Source: Sipunculus nudus
Taxonomy: Eukaryota; Annelida; Sipuncula; Golfingiida; Sipunculidae
DNA: 64,000 nucleotides
Assembly (NCBI GenBank): GCA_026874595.1
Contig: CM049317.1
Span: 18,561,882 to 18,625,881, forward strand
Direction of reading: 5' to 3'
Shown here piece by piece: positions 1 to 42,800 of this stretch (position 1 is its first letter; the number at the start of each line of letters is the position of its first letter). The translations under genes were made by a program, and so were the position numbers. The notes below the pieces were generated by a model, which was given only the letters and a program-made list of their open reading frames with translations, was not told the DNA's origin and searched no databases.

Positions 1-222
1 TCCATATCTTATGCAGTTTAACTGTTATATTAACTTTTATCATATTCTTTCTGACAGATATTTTTACCAGTTTTTCCAAGAAATCATAGGTCAGTAATAT
101 CTCCACTGCTGTTCCTTGCCAGGATTGTGTTATCAACTTCAGCCACTGATCCAGTCAGTCCAGCATACCAGCCACACAAAACAGCCTGGACATTTTCCCC
201 CAGTGGTAACGCTTCACTGTTC

Positions 223-14071
<13,849 letters not shown>

Positions 14072-14838
14072 TTTTGGTCTCTGTTCCCTCATGGAGATTT
14101 GAAGCTCAGTGTGAACTTCATGTGTGTTTTTGTAAATATATGTATATACACTAAGAGTGAGTGATAAAATTAAGGGATCAGCAAAAAGTCTTGATCAGTT
14201 TGAGATCCATTTTCCATGATTGCACTTCCATCCTTCGGGAAAATTCACTCGAAAGTAAACCACCCTTTCCATGATCGTGTTTCTGCGTGTGGGTTATACC
14301 CACATGGAATATCAATTGCGGAAAAGCAGTCATGGAAAAGGGACCTTCAGCTTAAGGCTTTATACACAAATGTACTTTTTAGGTAATTTTACACATAGAG
14401 GTTTTAATGTGCTTGTATGTAATTATATATATCTGTTGACAGACAAAGAATCTCAGATTAAGACATACATCACTCTCAGGAACTTCTTACTGGCACAGTC
14501 TACTGAATGAAAAGTTGTTATTAATATTACAGTTTATATAGAAGTTAGAAAATGGCAGGTCTATCATTTATAAAGGATTGTATGATAGCCAGTCTACAGC
14601 CAGCAGACTGTTTTGTAACCAGTGACCAAACGAAACCTCAGTCACCGCTATTTTTCTTGTGTTAATACTGGAGCTACAGTAAAACCTTGCCTAACAACCA
14701 TCTAGGTTTAATGACCACCTCAAAATAACCACCACTTGTCCCACATTTATTATGTAGCGTCACTGGCATGTTACCAAGGTGACCATGCCTGCAGGTTTAA
14801 AGGCAAAAAATTGTTATTATTATTAATAATATGTAATT

Positions 14839-15737
14839 GTATCCGCCAAAACAAAGTTTTGCAGATACAAGTTTTTTGACCTGGTTCCGCAGCCGCCGCT
14901 GCCGTATTCGTTTTCAGAGAACTCCTCTGAGACTACTGGACTGATTTTTCCAAAACTTACACCAATTATCGGGTCGCATGTGAACTGGTGCCTTACCAAT
15001 TGGCGTTGACCTCTGACCTTTCCTCTCTGCCCAGTGTCTATTTGTGCATCTGTTTCCACACATAAACCCACGTCGGGAACAGTTTGACCAATCAGGAAAA
15101 AAAATTTTGTACAAATGTAGCCCTTAGCTTTAAAACATACACAAAAAAATGGTGGCACCACCTGCAACCATGTTTGCACAGAGTCCATTTGTTCATCAGC
15201 CTTGGGTTAAAATCACTCATATCTCTGCAGTGGTTTGACTAATTCACCTGAAATTCGGCATGCTTATACATCCTGGATAGCTTTCTTGATTTTATGAGAG
15301 GTGGCGCCACCTACATTCTAGTTTATGCTGCAGACATCCAAGCTCATATCTCTGGAACCGTTTTACTGATTGGGCCAAAATTTTGCATGTGTATGGATCT
15401 CACATAGCTCTTTATCATTCACAAAACTGGAGGGACCACCTGCAACCCTTTTTGCACAGCGTCCGTCTGTTTGTCTGCCGTGGGCTAAAATCACTCGTAT
15501 CTCAGTAGTGATTTGACTTATCTGCCTAAAATTTTGCATGTTTATACATCTTGGATAGCTTTATCAATTTTTTTGGCAGGTTGTGCCACCTACATACACA
15601 TTTCAGCTGCAGACATCCATGCTAATATGCAACACACCTCACTCTATTTCCCCTTGCCACTCAATCCATGCCTCGCTTCACCCGTTCCACTCTGATTTTG
15701 GCGGATACACGTAGTCACTTGTCGACTACCCGTAGTT
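14839..15737. mobile_element. Helentron/pearl-like non-autonomous element, single-core copy
   Basis: Starts with the hairpin GTATCCGCCAAAAC..GTTTTGCAGATAC. Near the 3' end are GGCGGATAC (inverted relative to the start) and the hairpin GTAGTCACTTGTCGACTAC; it ends at TAGTT. Left flank AATT. Same family as 59019-60728. It carries one core unit (about 15060-15342), against four there. Lies in the putative pirin 3' UTR. Confidence 0.7.
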
Positions 15738-16059
15738 AATGTAATATGTAAATCAAAGATTGTCACTAAATTATATAAGATCTTTCACATTATCTGCATG
15801 TAGGGGGCAAGAATTCTTACTCGTTCTCGTTGGTCCTCGTCAAATTGTTAGGCTTTGGCATGCATATTAAATAATCAATATGAAAACTGATAAACTCTGT
15901 GTGTAAAGATTACTGATCATGATAAAGGTTAACGAAAAAGTGAAAATTGTGAAAAATTAGCCTTGCGAATATGAAGCCACCCACAGTATGTATTTGGTAA
16001 TATAATGATTTGTTACAAAATTATTTTATATTTGTTATTATTTGGTATAATTGTTAAAT

Positions 16060-16065
16060 AATAAA
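16060..16065 (+). terminator. Putative poly(A) signal for the pirin 8b transcript
   Basis: AATAAA followed by GTTGTTGTTTT and later GGTTTTGTTGC, a typical GU-rich downstream element. If used, the 8b 3' UTR is about 2 kb and contains the helentron-like element at 14839-15737. Confidence 0.4.
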
Positions 16066-17129
16066 GTTGTTGTTTTACACTGCATTACTTGGTTTTGTTG
16101 CATTGCAGTGAATGACTGAGCACAAGAGCAGTCAGGTATTAAACATGTGATGGTGTTAAACAGATTTTTTACCCTAAAAGAGCTCCCTTCATGCCCTTCA
16201 ATACCAGTGAAAAAGCACTGTATCTTAATGGACCTTTAATGCTATTATAATATGTCTTACACTATAACAAAACTGCCAATACTCTTGTGTATGAAGTCTT
16301 ATAGTCATTTTCTAGCAGTATTATGCTGGTGGTGTCACCATTATCAAGCAAGTCCTCTGTACTCTATTGTCTTGGGAAATGGCCATTTTCACTGGAACTG
16401 TCAGAAATGATGCAAACTCCTTTCACACAGGGCTCCACACTTTTTTTCATACACTTTCCCCATAATTTTGCTGCTTAACCCTCTTCCCACCCCTTCAGGG
16501 AGTTGAGTTGTAGACTTCTTTCTAGGATATTATTTCCTCTTGTAAATGAGGACCCTTCCCCCCCCCCCAAAAAAAAACAAAAAAAAAACAACCCTGGATC
16601 CACCACTACAAGTGCCTTTAAGCTTTCTGGTAATTTAAGCCCTTGTTTGTTGATATCAGATTAATGGATCAGTCTCACCTTCCATCATCACTGCTAGTCC
16701 TACAAGTACCACATTTCCCCCCTAGATGTCAACACAAGTAGCAGCCAATTCTTACACTACTTGGAGACGAGGTACATATAGGTAAAAAAAATATCACATA
16801 CTGGATGAGCTCTTTCATCCCTAAAATCACAATGGAGGCAAAATGTCAGTGGAATTAATAAAATTTTGAATCTTTTGTAATTTCATTCACACAAGAGATA
16901 CCAAATAGATGGAATATAGGACAAAATATTACAAACATTACTGCCGGAAGTAAAAAATAACATGTATTAAGGACATACTATTTGACTTAGTATACGAAGT
17001 CGAAGTATGTATAAAATTCATTGCTAAGGGTCCAAAGTTCAAACCTTTGAAAGTTTGAAAGGCAAAATTTTGATAGAACCAAAGAGATTCACTCTGTCTT
17101 CAGACAAGATTATTATTTTTTTTTTTTTT

Positions 17130-17560
17130 ATTTGGGGAGGTAACCGCCTCCATTTTTTAATGCTGACTTATCTAATTCTTAACCTATAAGTATGTACATC
17201 TGCAGGAATTCCATTTCGGTTTGGGACTACTTGACAGGGCGGTAGCTCGCGCTTCCTATCATTTTTATTTTGTATCCTGGTGTCACCAAGGCCCGGTGTC
17301 TACTGCACCTGCCGGTCCTGGGTGTGTAATCATCCCCATTGCTGGGTCATAACTCCGAGAAACCCCCCAAAGACGCACTCTTATGCGAGTGATACATGGC
17401 TGTTGGGCACAGCCTTCCCATTAAGCATGCAGAACTCTCACCCTGGGTGGGGGCCGACCATGAAAAACCTCACCGCCTCAGCTGAGATTCGAACCCACGA
17501 TCTACCGGCTTCGAGTCCTGCGCTCTCCCCTTGAGCCACAGAAACCAGTAAGATTAAAAC
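17130..17560 (-). repeat. tRNA-derived SINE, family 1, best-preserved copy
   Basis: On the minus strand it reads TGGCTCAAGGGGAGAGCGC (box A) and GTGGGTTCGAATCTCAGCTG (box B), spaced as in a tRNA. The family body follows (GGTCGGCCCCCACCCAGGGT, ACACACCCAGGACCGGCAGG), ending in an A-rich tail seen as the + strand T-tract at 17116-17130. No tRNA clover-leaf survives 3' of box B. Confidence 0.8.
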
Positions 17561-17694
17561 TTATTGATTTACCTGGCCTGGTGCTAGTTATGACCTGAAA
17601 TACATAATAGTAAAAGTAATAGACCATTCTTATCATATAATGACCTTTATTCTCATTCAACAGACAGGGACACCTTCAGGCCATGATCCTATAC

Positions 17695-18992
17695 AATGAA
17701 AAACAAGGCCTACAGGCCTTACTTATCTGAACCTGTGCAAAGTTTGGGAGTATGAATGGAGGTTTATTTTTTAAATTTAATATTGATCCTCTTTATGTTC
17801 TGCATATCTACCTTCATCAATATGATTTCAGCAAAATGGACGTTTTGGACTAGGACATTTTAAGACTAGGATATTTTGGATATGTTTTTTTGCCAGGGAG
17901 GATTACTGGGACAGATGAACAGACAATTTGGCAGCATGGTTTAGGAGAAGAACAGTTTTAAATGTTTTTTTTAGCTTTTCCCAATAAAATCCAAGAAATG
18001 CAGTTAGCCAAGAAATAAGCAAAATCCAATAGAATTTTAAGATGACATTTTGCAAAAAAGTAGGTGATGCTAGCTCCTGCCCTTTTTGAGATATAGCTAT
18101 GATGCACAATGGACAATGCCAGACCATCGCATAAGCTCACAGATTCCCTAAAAATGCAAACAAAGTTTTTTCAAACATGTGAAAGATATAGTTCCACTAG
18201 TTCTAATCTGGGCAGTCTGTGTCTAGACTATGAGAAAGAGCCAGGTCAGTTGCCATGGTGATGTCTGGACCTCACCTGAATGAACTGAGTGACCTCTTGA
18301 CTCGCCATGTTGAAACTTGGCATGTTGACAAATCTGTTTTCAAACACTGAAAGCCTTTTTCAATGGGCTACACTGCTTTTTAATAGCTGAATTTACCCAA
18401 TCTATTCTTATAAAACTGGCAGAACCCTACCATAGAATAATTGTAAAGTTTAAACCAATAAGTTTAACAGCTTAAGTTTCATCATAAAACAGTATATAAG
18501 TCAGAAGAGTCTAAAATTAAATTTTTGCTTGTAAAAAAACAGATAAATGTAGGTGGTGCCACCAATACCTCAATTTCAGATATGACTTCTGTGAATAACA
18601 TTGGCATAAAATTTGGTGATGATAGCTCCAGCCATTTCTGAGATTTTAATTTTAGTGTGCTTTTTGGACAGATGACTAAGTTCAATCTCCTGTAACTCAG
18701 CCAAAAATCTCTGAACTGGAACCATTCGAACAAACTTGAGATTGTTCCTGGGATCATTTATGTGAAATATGAGACAATTTGGCTGGACAGTTTCGGAGAA
18801 GATTTTTAAATGTTTTTTAAGCTTTCCCTATAAAATCAAAGTTAATACAGATACATAAAAAAGTTTGACATGTAACTGATTCTTACATGCAATTTGGAGC
18901 TGCTAGCTCCGACGGTTTCTGAGATAGCATGGGTAAATGTACAGACTGACAATGCTGCACCATCGCATAAAGTCACAGGTTCGCTAAAAAAA
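17695..18992 (-). repeat. AAGGCCTGTAGGCCTT-tailed repeat, two-unit copy (reverse)
   Basis: Reverse counterpart of 53538-54895. The tail palindrome AAGGCCTACAGGCCTT is at 17703-17718 and heads CATCGCATAAGCTCACAG occur at 18125 and 18960. So it contains two head-bearing units in the same order as the 53.5-kb copy. Confidence 0.7.
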
Positions 18993-19616
18993 ACAAAAAC
19001 TGCTGGTAAGTTTGTAAAAATGGCATGTTTTATTATTTATACAATAGTACAATCAGTCACTAACTGCTTAAACTTTAATCACACACTGATGGTACATGAC
19101 TTCATGTCATATAAAATATTTACTCTTTGACTATTCTACTTGTTAATTATATTCACACCATGCTTGCAATATTTACAGATATTAATTGACAAAATTTATT
19201 CTGTATAAAACTATATAAATGCATGAAAAAAAAATGACTCATATTTTAGTATGCTTAACTGCACACTTTCAACACAAGAGCTAAAATGTTCCTCTTACAT
19301 TTAACTATCATGATTAAAAGCATCTTTATGGAAGAAATACAATAATCTTTTTTCTCTTTCCTTTAAACTCCCCAAACACTGTAAATAAAACTTTGGCAGT
19401 TCCATTCATAATATATTTTTCAGCTCTAAAATACCTAACCCAAAGCACATATATTGTGATATACCCCTGAGGGATATTGTATACCTTCAGATGTTACAAA
19501 ATAAATTTAGACATAATTTTATATATATATATATGGTTTATTTATAGATTGTATACCATCTGACAAGAATGACATGATGTTATTAAAAATCACAAAAGTA
19601 ACTGCTCATGGTCCAT

Positions 19617-19634
19617 ACAGTCTCTCTTTCTCTT

Positions 19635-19678
<44 letters not shown>

Positions 19679-19790
19679 CATATATACATATACACGCATA
19701 TATAAACATATACTACACATACATGTATACATATATATATATATATATATGTATACACACACACACACACACACACACATTTACATATAT
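19617..19790. repeat. Compound microsatellite (CT)n-(TA)n-(CA)n
   Basis: (CT)n at about 19620-19675, mixed TATACA/ATACAT, (AT)n at about 19731-19750, then (CA)n to about 19780. The open frames over it on both strands are low-complexity artefacts. Confidence 0.95.
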
Positions 19791-20484
19791 TCTTTGTATT
19801 ACAAACCAGTTTATGATGGAAAAAAAATATTGATTATAGAACATATCTGGGTTTGAACCCCAGTAAGTGAATTTCTCTTGTATTTAACAAAGTTAACCCC
19901 AAACCCCATGTTGTATATAGCACCAAATCTAATTCCAAAGATTGTTTTGCTGGTTACTATTGTATCTTTTCTGTGCCTTCGCATTTAGGTGAGTCAGCCC
20001 TAAACACCATGCATATGCAGCCCAAAATCTTAATTCATTGCTTGATCATATCTTGTATATATGACATGACAAATTACAAGTGTGTGACAAAATATGTACA
20101 ACATATAATTCTCCGAGCTCTAACAATTGCACTTGTACAAGGGAAAAATTACATATATAAGTATTGTATAAGTAAATCAGCAACCCATCATTACATGTCA
20201 TGGATTAAATGACTACAATGAAAATGCTTACACTAAAACAAGAAAATGTCACTGAGGCTGTTAACAAAAGATATTGAAATTTTACACAAAGTATATAAAA
20301 TCATCATTTGGGCCCCTTCTGTTTTTTCCTGGAGATGAATTCTTTACAAGATCTAGTTGTTTCTGCAGTGAAAACGACCTGCTGTGCATTGGATCTCCTT
20401 TGGAAGATTGTTAATTTTTACATCAGTCATGGGCTTTTCCTATAAATTTACATCTGAAAACTTCTGTGATTTCTTTATCATTTG

Positions 20485-20487
<3 letters not shown>

Positions 20488-20544
<57 letters not shown>
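20488..20544. repeat. (AT)n microsatellite
   Basis: About 56 bp of TA repeats 3' of Abi. Confidence 0.97.
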
Positions 20545-21129
20545 CAGTTAAACATTTTAATATATTATATAAGTATATATTAAGTAATATGTCATATTTT
20601 GCATATTAAATATCATATTACAAAACTAAATTTATATTTATTTATATATTACAATATGTGTAAAGAATATGGGAACAGACAGAAGCCAAGCCAATGTTCC
20701 CCAAGAACATTGCATCAATAAATAGGGTGCTCCTGTGTGGCAGCTGGCATGGTTTACCAGTGACAAGTTCACCACCACACAATACTTGGCAAAGCAGTCT
20801 TAATCAACCAGAGCCCAACAATACATTCAAACTTGATTTACTGGTCCTTGAAAATCAATATAAACATACAGAAGTTTGTTTTCTTTTGCGTGTAAATAAA
20901 ATACTAATTTTTATAAAGGGTTCATACTTCTACAGGCGGCTATAAATAGAGGTGCGGCTTCAACTGGAGATAATACAGTGTTTACCTTACACTTAATTTC
21001 ACCCATACAAACTAAGACATCCCACACTGCTGTGGACAGTTATAATATTAGCTGTCCTGTTCTTAATGTGAAGCTGAATCTATATGTTTAACACACACAC
21101 ATAAACACACACTATAATAGGTCTAATAA

Positions 21130-37271
<16,142 letters not shown>

Positions 37272-38123
37272 CTTGCTGGGCCTTGTTTCTTTTTCCTTCC
37301 TCTTCGTTCACTCAGTCTCTCTTACCCTCAGACAGTAATATTTTAGTAGACCGGTCTCATCTATTTATTTATAAATATTCCGGAATAAACCCAAACTGTA
37401 TGAAAACCATCAATAGACCACATATAACGTATATTGCAATTTTAAATTAACCGTATAATTAAAATTAACTAGGAAGATGCCTCATTTTTTATTAGCCATC
37501 ATATAATAATTAGAGAGGAGCCAGTCTAAGGCCAAAGTCGGCGCTTTACACGTTCGCAAAATTCGGCACAACAAAATCGACTTTCATTTACACTGCATAC
37601 AGTATCAGCTGTTTACATTATAACTTCTTTCATGTTTACTTTTCTTTTGTTTTTGTCTCACGTACCAACAGGCCTCACTGATAACGTTTATCGAAGAAAT
37701 TTACAAACTCTATAACTTATAGAATGCTTTAAGCAGGTAAAGATAGTTTCATAAAGCTCATCGTTCCGTCCAGAAGTAACCTCAATTTTTTTCTGTTATG
37801 GAACTGCCACGCCCACTCATGCAAGCTAGTACAATAATCAATATATATGTGTTCTGACCAAATATCATAGCTAACTGCTCTTGAAGGGAAAGCCTAAAAA
37901 GGAGGAAATGGTAATTTTTTTGTTACAAGTGAGATACCGTAGTAATGTTAAATTCTAGGAATAAAAAAAAAATCTGATATAATTCGATCTGTTTCACAAG
38001 GGGGCACTTACAAATGTTTGAAACGTACAGATTATATATTTTATAATCTGATGAAAATTAAACAGACCCTGCCAGCCATATGTCATAGAAATCTTGGGAA
38101 GGATTCATGGCACTTATTTTTAA

Positions 38124-38151
38124 TTTTTTTTTGGGGGGGGGGGGGGGGGGG
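38124..38151 (+). repeat. T(n)G(19) homopolymer junction
   Basis: A T run followed by 19 consecutive G, the longest G tract in the window. Confidence 0.95.
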
Positions 38152-38696
38152 CATGTCTGCCGGCTCAATTTGTTTAAGTGGTTTGGAACGAAGTACCCCA
38201 TTGTCTTTCTGAGCACTTTTTAGTAGAATAAAACAATTTTCTTGCATATTGGAAAAATTTAGGATATCACGTGTATCAACTGGCTCAGTAAATTGACATA
38301 GATGATGGCTAATGATTTAGAATCTTTGGTATCTGATGTAAATTTTTAATATTACAGTGCTGAAAATTGAGCAAAAAATTCTTTTCATATGACAAAAGCA
38401 GTGTATTTCATATGTGGTAGGAGCAAAGAAAATTATGATATTCTGAGGGATATTGTACTGGATGTGTGCGGGGAGGGGGTGGTAGTGTTCAGAGAATTTG
38501 AGCCGTTGTACTTGTTGTCTGTCTGTCCCTAACTTTCCTAAATATTATCTGATTTCAATCAAATCAGGGTCAATGATTGCTCTCATGCATACATTCATTG
38601 AGATTGGTTTTGGAGTGTCTGTCTAAATAATTGTTATCACCAACTCCAAACAAAAAAATTTCCCTTTTGTTCCCAATTCGCAACAAAAATTATGAC

Positions 38697-38788
38697 GTGG
38701 AGACATCTTCAGGGGACAACGAAAACTAAAACATAGACACCATGAAATGTGGAGACATCTTCAGGGGGAAATGAAAACTAAAACATAT
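38697..38788 (+). repeat. Tandem duplication, period about 52 bp
   Basis: GTGGAGACATCTTCAGGGG(A/G) and GAAAACTAAAACATA occur twice, 52 bp apart. Confidence 0.85.
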
Positions 38789-38870
38789 TGAGAAGACAAT
38801 AATGAAGATCACAAGAAGCTAAAATAACAAAAGGTGTAAGGGGAGGACATAAATTCCATGAGTATGCTTG

Positions 38871-38902
38871 TTTTTTTTTTTTTTTTGGGGGGGGGGGGGG
38901 GG
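38871..38902 (+). repeat. T(16)G(16) homopolymer junction
   Basis: Uninterrupted T run switching directly to a G run. Confidence 0.95.
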
Positions 38903-39430
38903 AGATTCTGCTGTTGGTTTGTATTGTCCTTATAGACAGCAAACAAGGCTGATAGAAGAATCTAAGTACTTCATTTTCCAATCTATACTTTCAGCAGATG
39001 CATATCCTTATAAAAGGATGTACTTAAATAACATTTACAAACTTTAATAAATATAATAAAACTTTAGTTTTTAATCATTTTGATAATGAACAGAGGGTAA
39101 AATAAGTTGTAAAAGTCAAGTAAATGTTTTCCAGCATGCTTTATGAATTTTGTTTTGTGAATGAAATTGTGAAAAATTGAGGCAAGAACAGATACAAGGA
39201 CATACATGTGATTGGCTGATACAAGTGCTAAGTCACAAATGGTCAATATTATTTTCATTTTGTAATATGTTTTTTAAATCTACCTAAAAATCTTGTGTTA
39301 ACATTGGCAGAATTAGTGTGTTTATATAAAGATTATATTTTATTGTGATTTGTTTTCCGGTGGTCAAGAGTGACCTCATTGCAGATTTGGAAATGCCAAT
39401 ATATGCTGACACAGCTCCCAAACAAATTAC

Positions 39431-39453
39431 TTTTTTTGGGGGGGGGGGGGGGG
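39431..39453 (+). repeat. T(7)G(16) homopolymer junction
   Basis: Third T-to-G junction on the same strand within 1.3 kb. Confidence 0.95.
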
Positions 39454-39957
39454 TAAACAAAAAGTTTCTCTCCAGGAAATTAGCATAGCTAACACAAAAT
39501 CTATTACTAGTATATAATTTGTGGCGGCACCTGGTAAAAGTGTTGTGTGATAAAAATAATGAGACCTGGAATATGTTTACTTTTATATTGATTGTCCAAC
39601 CTGCCAATCATTTTTCCAATGGACACTGAAAAATCATGACATTTGGACATCATATTAGTATTTAAATGAATCCCTTTTTGGTATTCTCTCATTCGCTAAT
39701 TTTTTGGAGGAGCTACTTTTAAATAACTAAACTACATGACTAAATAGTAAATGTATTTTATCATTTCTTCGAACTTGCTGATTTTTTATGTTTATAATTT
39801 AAATACTGAATATAAAATAAAAATACAAATAATTTCCTAAATTGATTTATTCAATCTATAATAAACATACAAAGTATTAGACATGTATACTTTTACATAT
39901 ATGTAAACTTTTTTTGTAATAATTGGTCATGGTCACTTAGGCACATGTCACTATATA

Positions 39958-39981
39958 TAAATATATATATATATATATATT

Positions 39982-40022
<41 letters not shown>
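39958..40022. repeat. (AT)n microsatellite, interrupted
   Basis: Two TA runs separated by TTTACA. Confidence 0.95.
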
Positions 40023-40025
<3 letters not shown>

Positions 40026-41384
40026 ATTTGATTTCTCTCATTCTCAGATGAACAATAAACAATATGTATAAATGTTCTTTACAACATGTGGAGTAAAAAT
40101 TATCATAAACAAACTGAAGTATTTTAGTAGTATTTTAATTATGTTAAGGTAACACAAAAACAAATTACTAAATCCTGATAATATCCTCACTTAATGTTCA
40201 TTTAACATCAACCTACTCTATTGTATGAACATGACTGGATTTATTCTACAGACGTTGCTTAACAGTTTTATCAGTGCTAAAGTTACATACTTTCTAATTT
40301 AATATCTGCATATTAGATTTTATTTTTTATATATTATCAATTTTATATAAGACACAAGGGACATACTACATCTATACAATAATGAAAGACTGTGGCATCA
40401 TTATAAAAAAAATATCAATAAAATAAATTATACATAAAAGACAATGTGCTATAATTATATGTTTAATGTAAAAGTGATTATTTCTATACAAGCTGTTTCT
40501 AAACAGGATGACAAATTATAGACATATTGCCAATGACACATCTAAACTAAGAACTTACAGGATCAATAATAGAGGAAAGGAGCACCATTGTGTGCATGAG
40601 ACTACATCCACACCTGACTGATAGACTGGTATCCTTCAACATTCACATCTGATTAATAGCCTGGTACCCTGCCACATGCTAAAGCAATGTCTCTGCAAGT
40701 GTTGGTGCCTGAATCCTGATGGTAGGAAGATGATAGAGAGCAGACATTTCAACAATCATATGGATAAAGGCTGATTGTGTATATCATTATGACAGTTTGC
40801 ACTCAGAAAGGTCATAAACCAAAGCAGTGTACAGTGAAACTTGTGTTAGGGGACCATCCATGTTTTTTTTGTCAGTTCACAAGGTTTTTGTGTGACAAAC
40901 TCCAAGTTAGTGTAAGACAGTACAACACTCAAACTATTTGATCAAACAACCTGTTAACAGTCATTATTGGAGGACTATATCTGTATAATAAATAATTTCT
41001 TTGTAACTAAATGCCTGCATACTTACATTACCCCAGTATATTTGTGTAGAACTGAAAACAAGGATACCCTGGTATGCCTCAGTCAATGCTGTAGTCAAGT
41101 CCAGACTATCTGAGTCTTGAGAGCAACTAAAAAATCCAAGCCACTCCAGTCAGTCCAAGTCCGCCTTCTTGGAGTCAAACAAGTCTTTGGGACTAAAGCA
41201 TTTAAAATAAGACTTTGAGGTCATAAAGTGAATTATAATGTTCCTATACACCAATGTTGGATTTAATGGAATTTATCCTGAATAATATCTGACTCCTGAT
41301 ACAGAGATTGGGTTTCGCATACAGTCCTTTTGTTATTTTCTGTGGTCTTCACGTGTTAGGTGTTGTTAGAAAGTATACTAAAAA

Positions 41385-41560
41385 GCTAACGATAGGTCTG
41401 GTTTATTTCAAGTGACACTGAACGTGTAGGCGTAAAAATTACATATATTTGCATCCTCATAGAACCTTGTAGTGTGATCCACGCTTATGGATGTAAAGAC
41501 ACTCTGAAAGCCAGTATGCTTGTGGTAGACTCTCCTCTAATGTCAGAAGGCTGAAATTGC
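41385..41560 (+). repeat. Dispersed repeat, partner of 29015-29190
   Basis: GGTTTATTTCAAGTGACACT, ATATTTGCATCCTCATAGA and CTAATGTCAGAAGGCTGA parallel the Abi intron 4 copy. Confidence 0.65.
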
Positions 41561-42800
41561 ACTAATCCTACATCACCAGCCTCAGTGAGACATGCCATCA
41601 TAATCCTCTGTGTAAAGGAGAATAACCTGAAGAAATCCCTGATACAGTAGTGTATATGAGTTCATGATCAGAAAAATTAAGCCATCTAAAATGAGTCTAA
41701 CCAACAACAAAAGATAACACCTGAAAAATCTAACACATTTGATGTCATGCCTAACTATGATTCTCAAATGCAGGCTTATGCAGCTTCACTCTAATCTGAG
41801 ACAGAAATTATAATGTCAAAGCTAGCAGAAGCTTTTACAGTGGCACAACTGGAAAAAAAAACTAAAATCAATCCAAAAAGTAGTTTTAATACATAATATA
41901 CCCCATAAATTATACATTATATTAAACATGGTACAATATTTTTTTCTGATGGTACACATTAGGCTGAAATTTGATGCTTAAAATAGTGTATGGTTTAAAA
42001 AATTAAATGTTTAAATTTCATATGAAAATTAATGAAACTTTCAAAAACATGTACACCATCAGAAAGACCAGTTACATGTTTAAAATAATGTAAACTTCAT
42101 GGGTCTGATACGGATTTAAAATATTTGGATTGATTTTATATACAAGGTTTCTTGCCGATTGTGCTACCTTGGTAGTACCTCTTTGTAGTGACAATATCGG
42201 TTGTATTTTCATGATGTCTCATCAATAAAACTGGATTAAGCTAAATTGGCCGATAATCAGAAATAATAGTCTGTTCAGACAAATTAAACTTCTGACCATA
42301 TATGTAAATCTGTACAGCTATATATATATATATATATATATAAAATGATGGCTAACATATATAATAATTCTATAGTCAACATGTGTATAAAGTTAGGTAT
42401 TAAGTTACTTGTGAACAGTTTGCTTGCATGATTTCTGTGAAAGAACAGATTTCCTCATCACAGTGCCTAAGTTATGTGCAAAACTTTGCAGTCAATTATG
42501 GCAATGCAAGATTGATCATCAGATCGTTTGCATTAACCAACCAACGATTATAACAAATCATCAGCCAATCACTATCTCTTGGTGCTGTAAGGTTTCCCTC
42601 TAAAAACACATATTAATCCCCCAGTTTCTAGCAATGGAGATAGTCAAATAATATATTTGATCCTACAAACCATCTAAATATAATGTATATTTCTAACTTT
42701 TTAACTTAATAAATAACTAAATTTCTTTGAAATTGTTATAACTGGTGTTTCAAACAAAACAATCTAAATATATCTGGATGATGCATGACATTAATTAAAA

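Larger units (their letters stand above)
14072..21129. other. Pirin 3' UTR and intergenic region before Abi
   Basis: No further coding exon recognised. Contents: helentron-like element 14839-15737, poly(A) signal 16060, SINE 17130-17560, reverse 1.3-kb repeat 17695-18992, CT/TA/CA microsatellite block 19617-19790 and an (AT)n tract 20488-20544. The two genes converge here. Confidence 0.6.
37272..42800. other. Intergenic region, Abi promoter side to EBP 3' end
   Basis: Abi 5' UTR and promoter must lie just above 37271; no TATA or other convincing core motif seen. The rest holds three T(n)G(n) tracts (38124-38151, 38871-38902, 39431-39453), a 52-bp tandem duplication (38697-38788), (AT)n at 39958-40022 and 42319-42342, and a dispersed repeat (41385-41560). 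No coding exon recognised. Confidence 0.6.

Noticed and set aside
127-222. Possible N-terminal extension of pirin upstream of 223
   Set aside because: The frame is open, but it starts with GTG and has no ATG; pirin homology begins just after 223.
14823-15188. 121-residue minus-strand ORF
   Set aside because: It lies in the helentron-like element, and a shorter relative occurs at 59048-59402 in the other copy; not conserved as protein.
17440-17550. Functional tRNA gene
   Set aside because: Box A and B are present, but no acceptor stem or 3' half of a tRNA; the sequence continues into a dispersed SINE body.
19583-19856. ORFs on both strands over the CT/TA/CA block
   Set aside because: Low-complexity translation of microsatellites.
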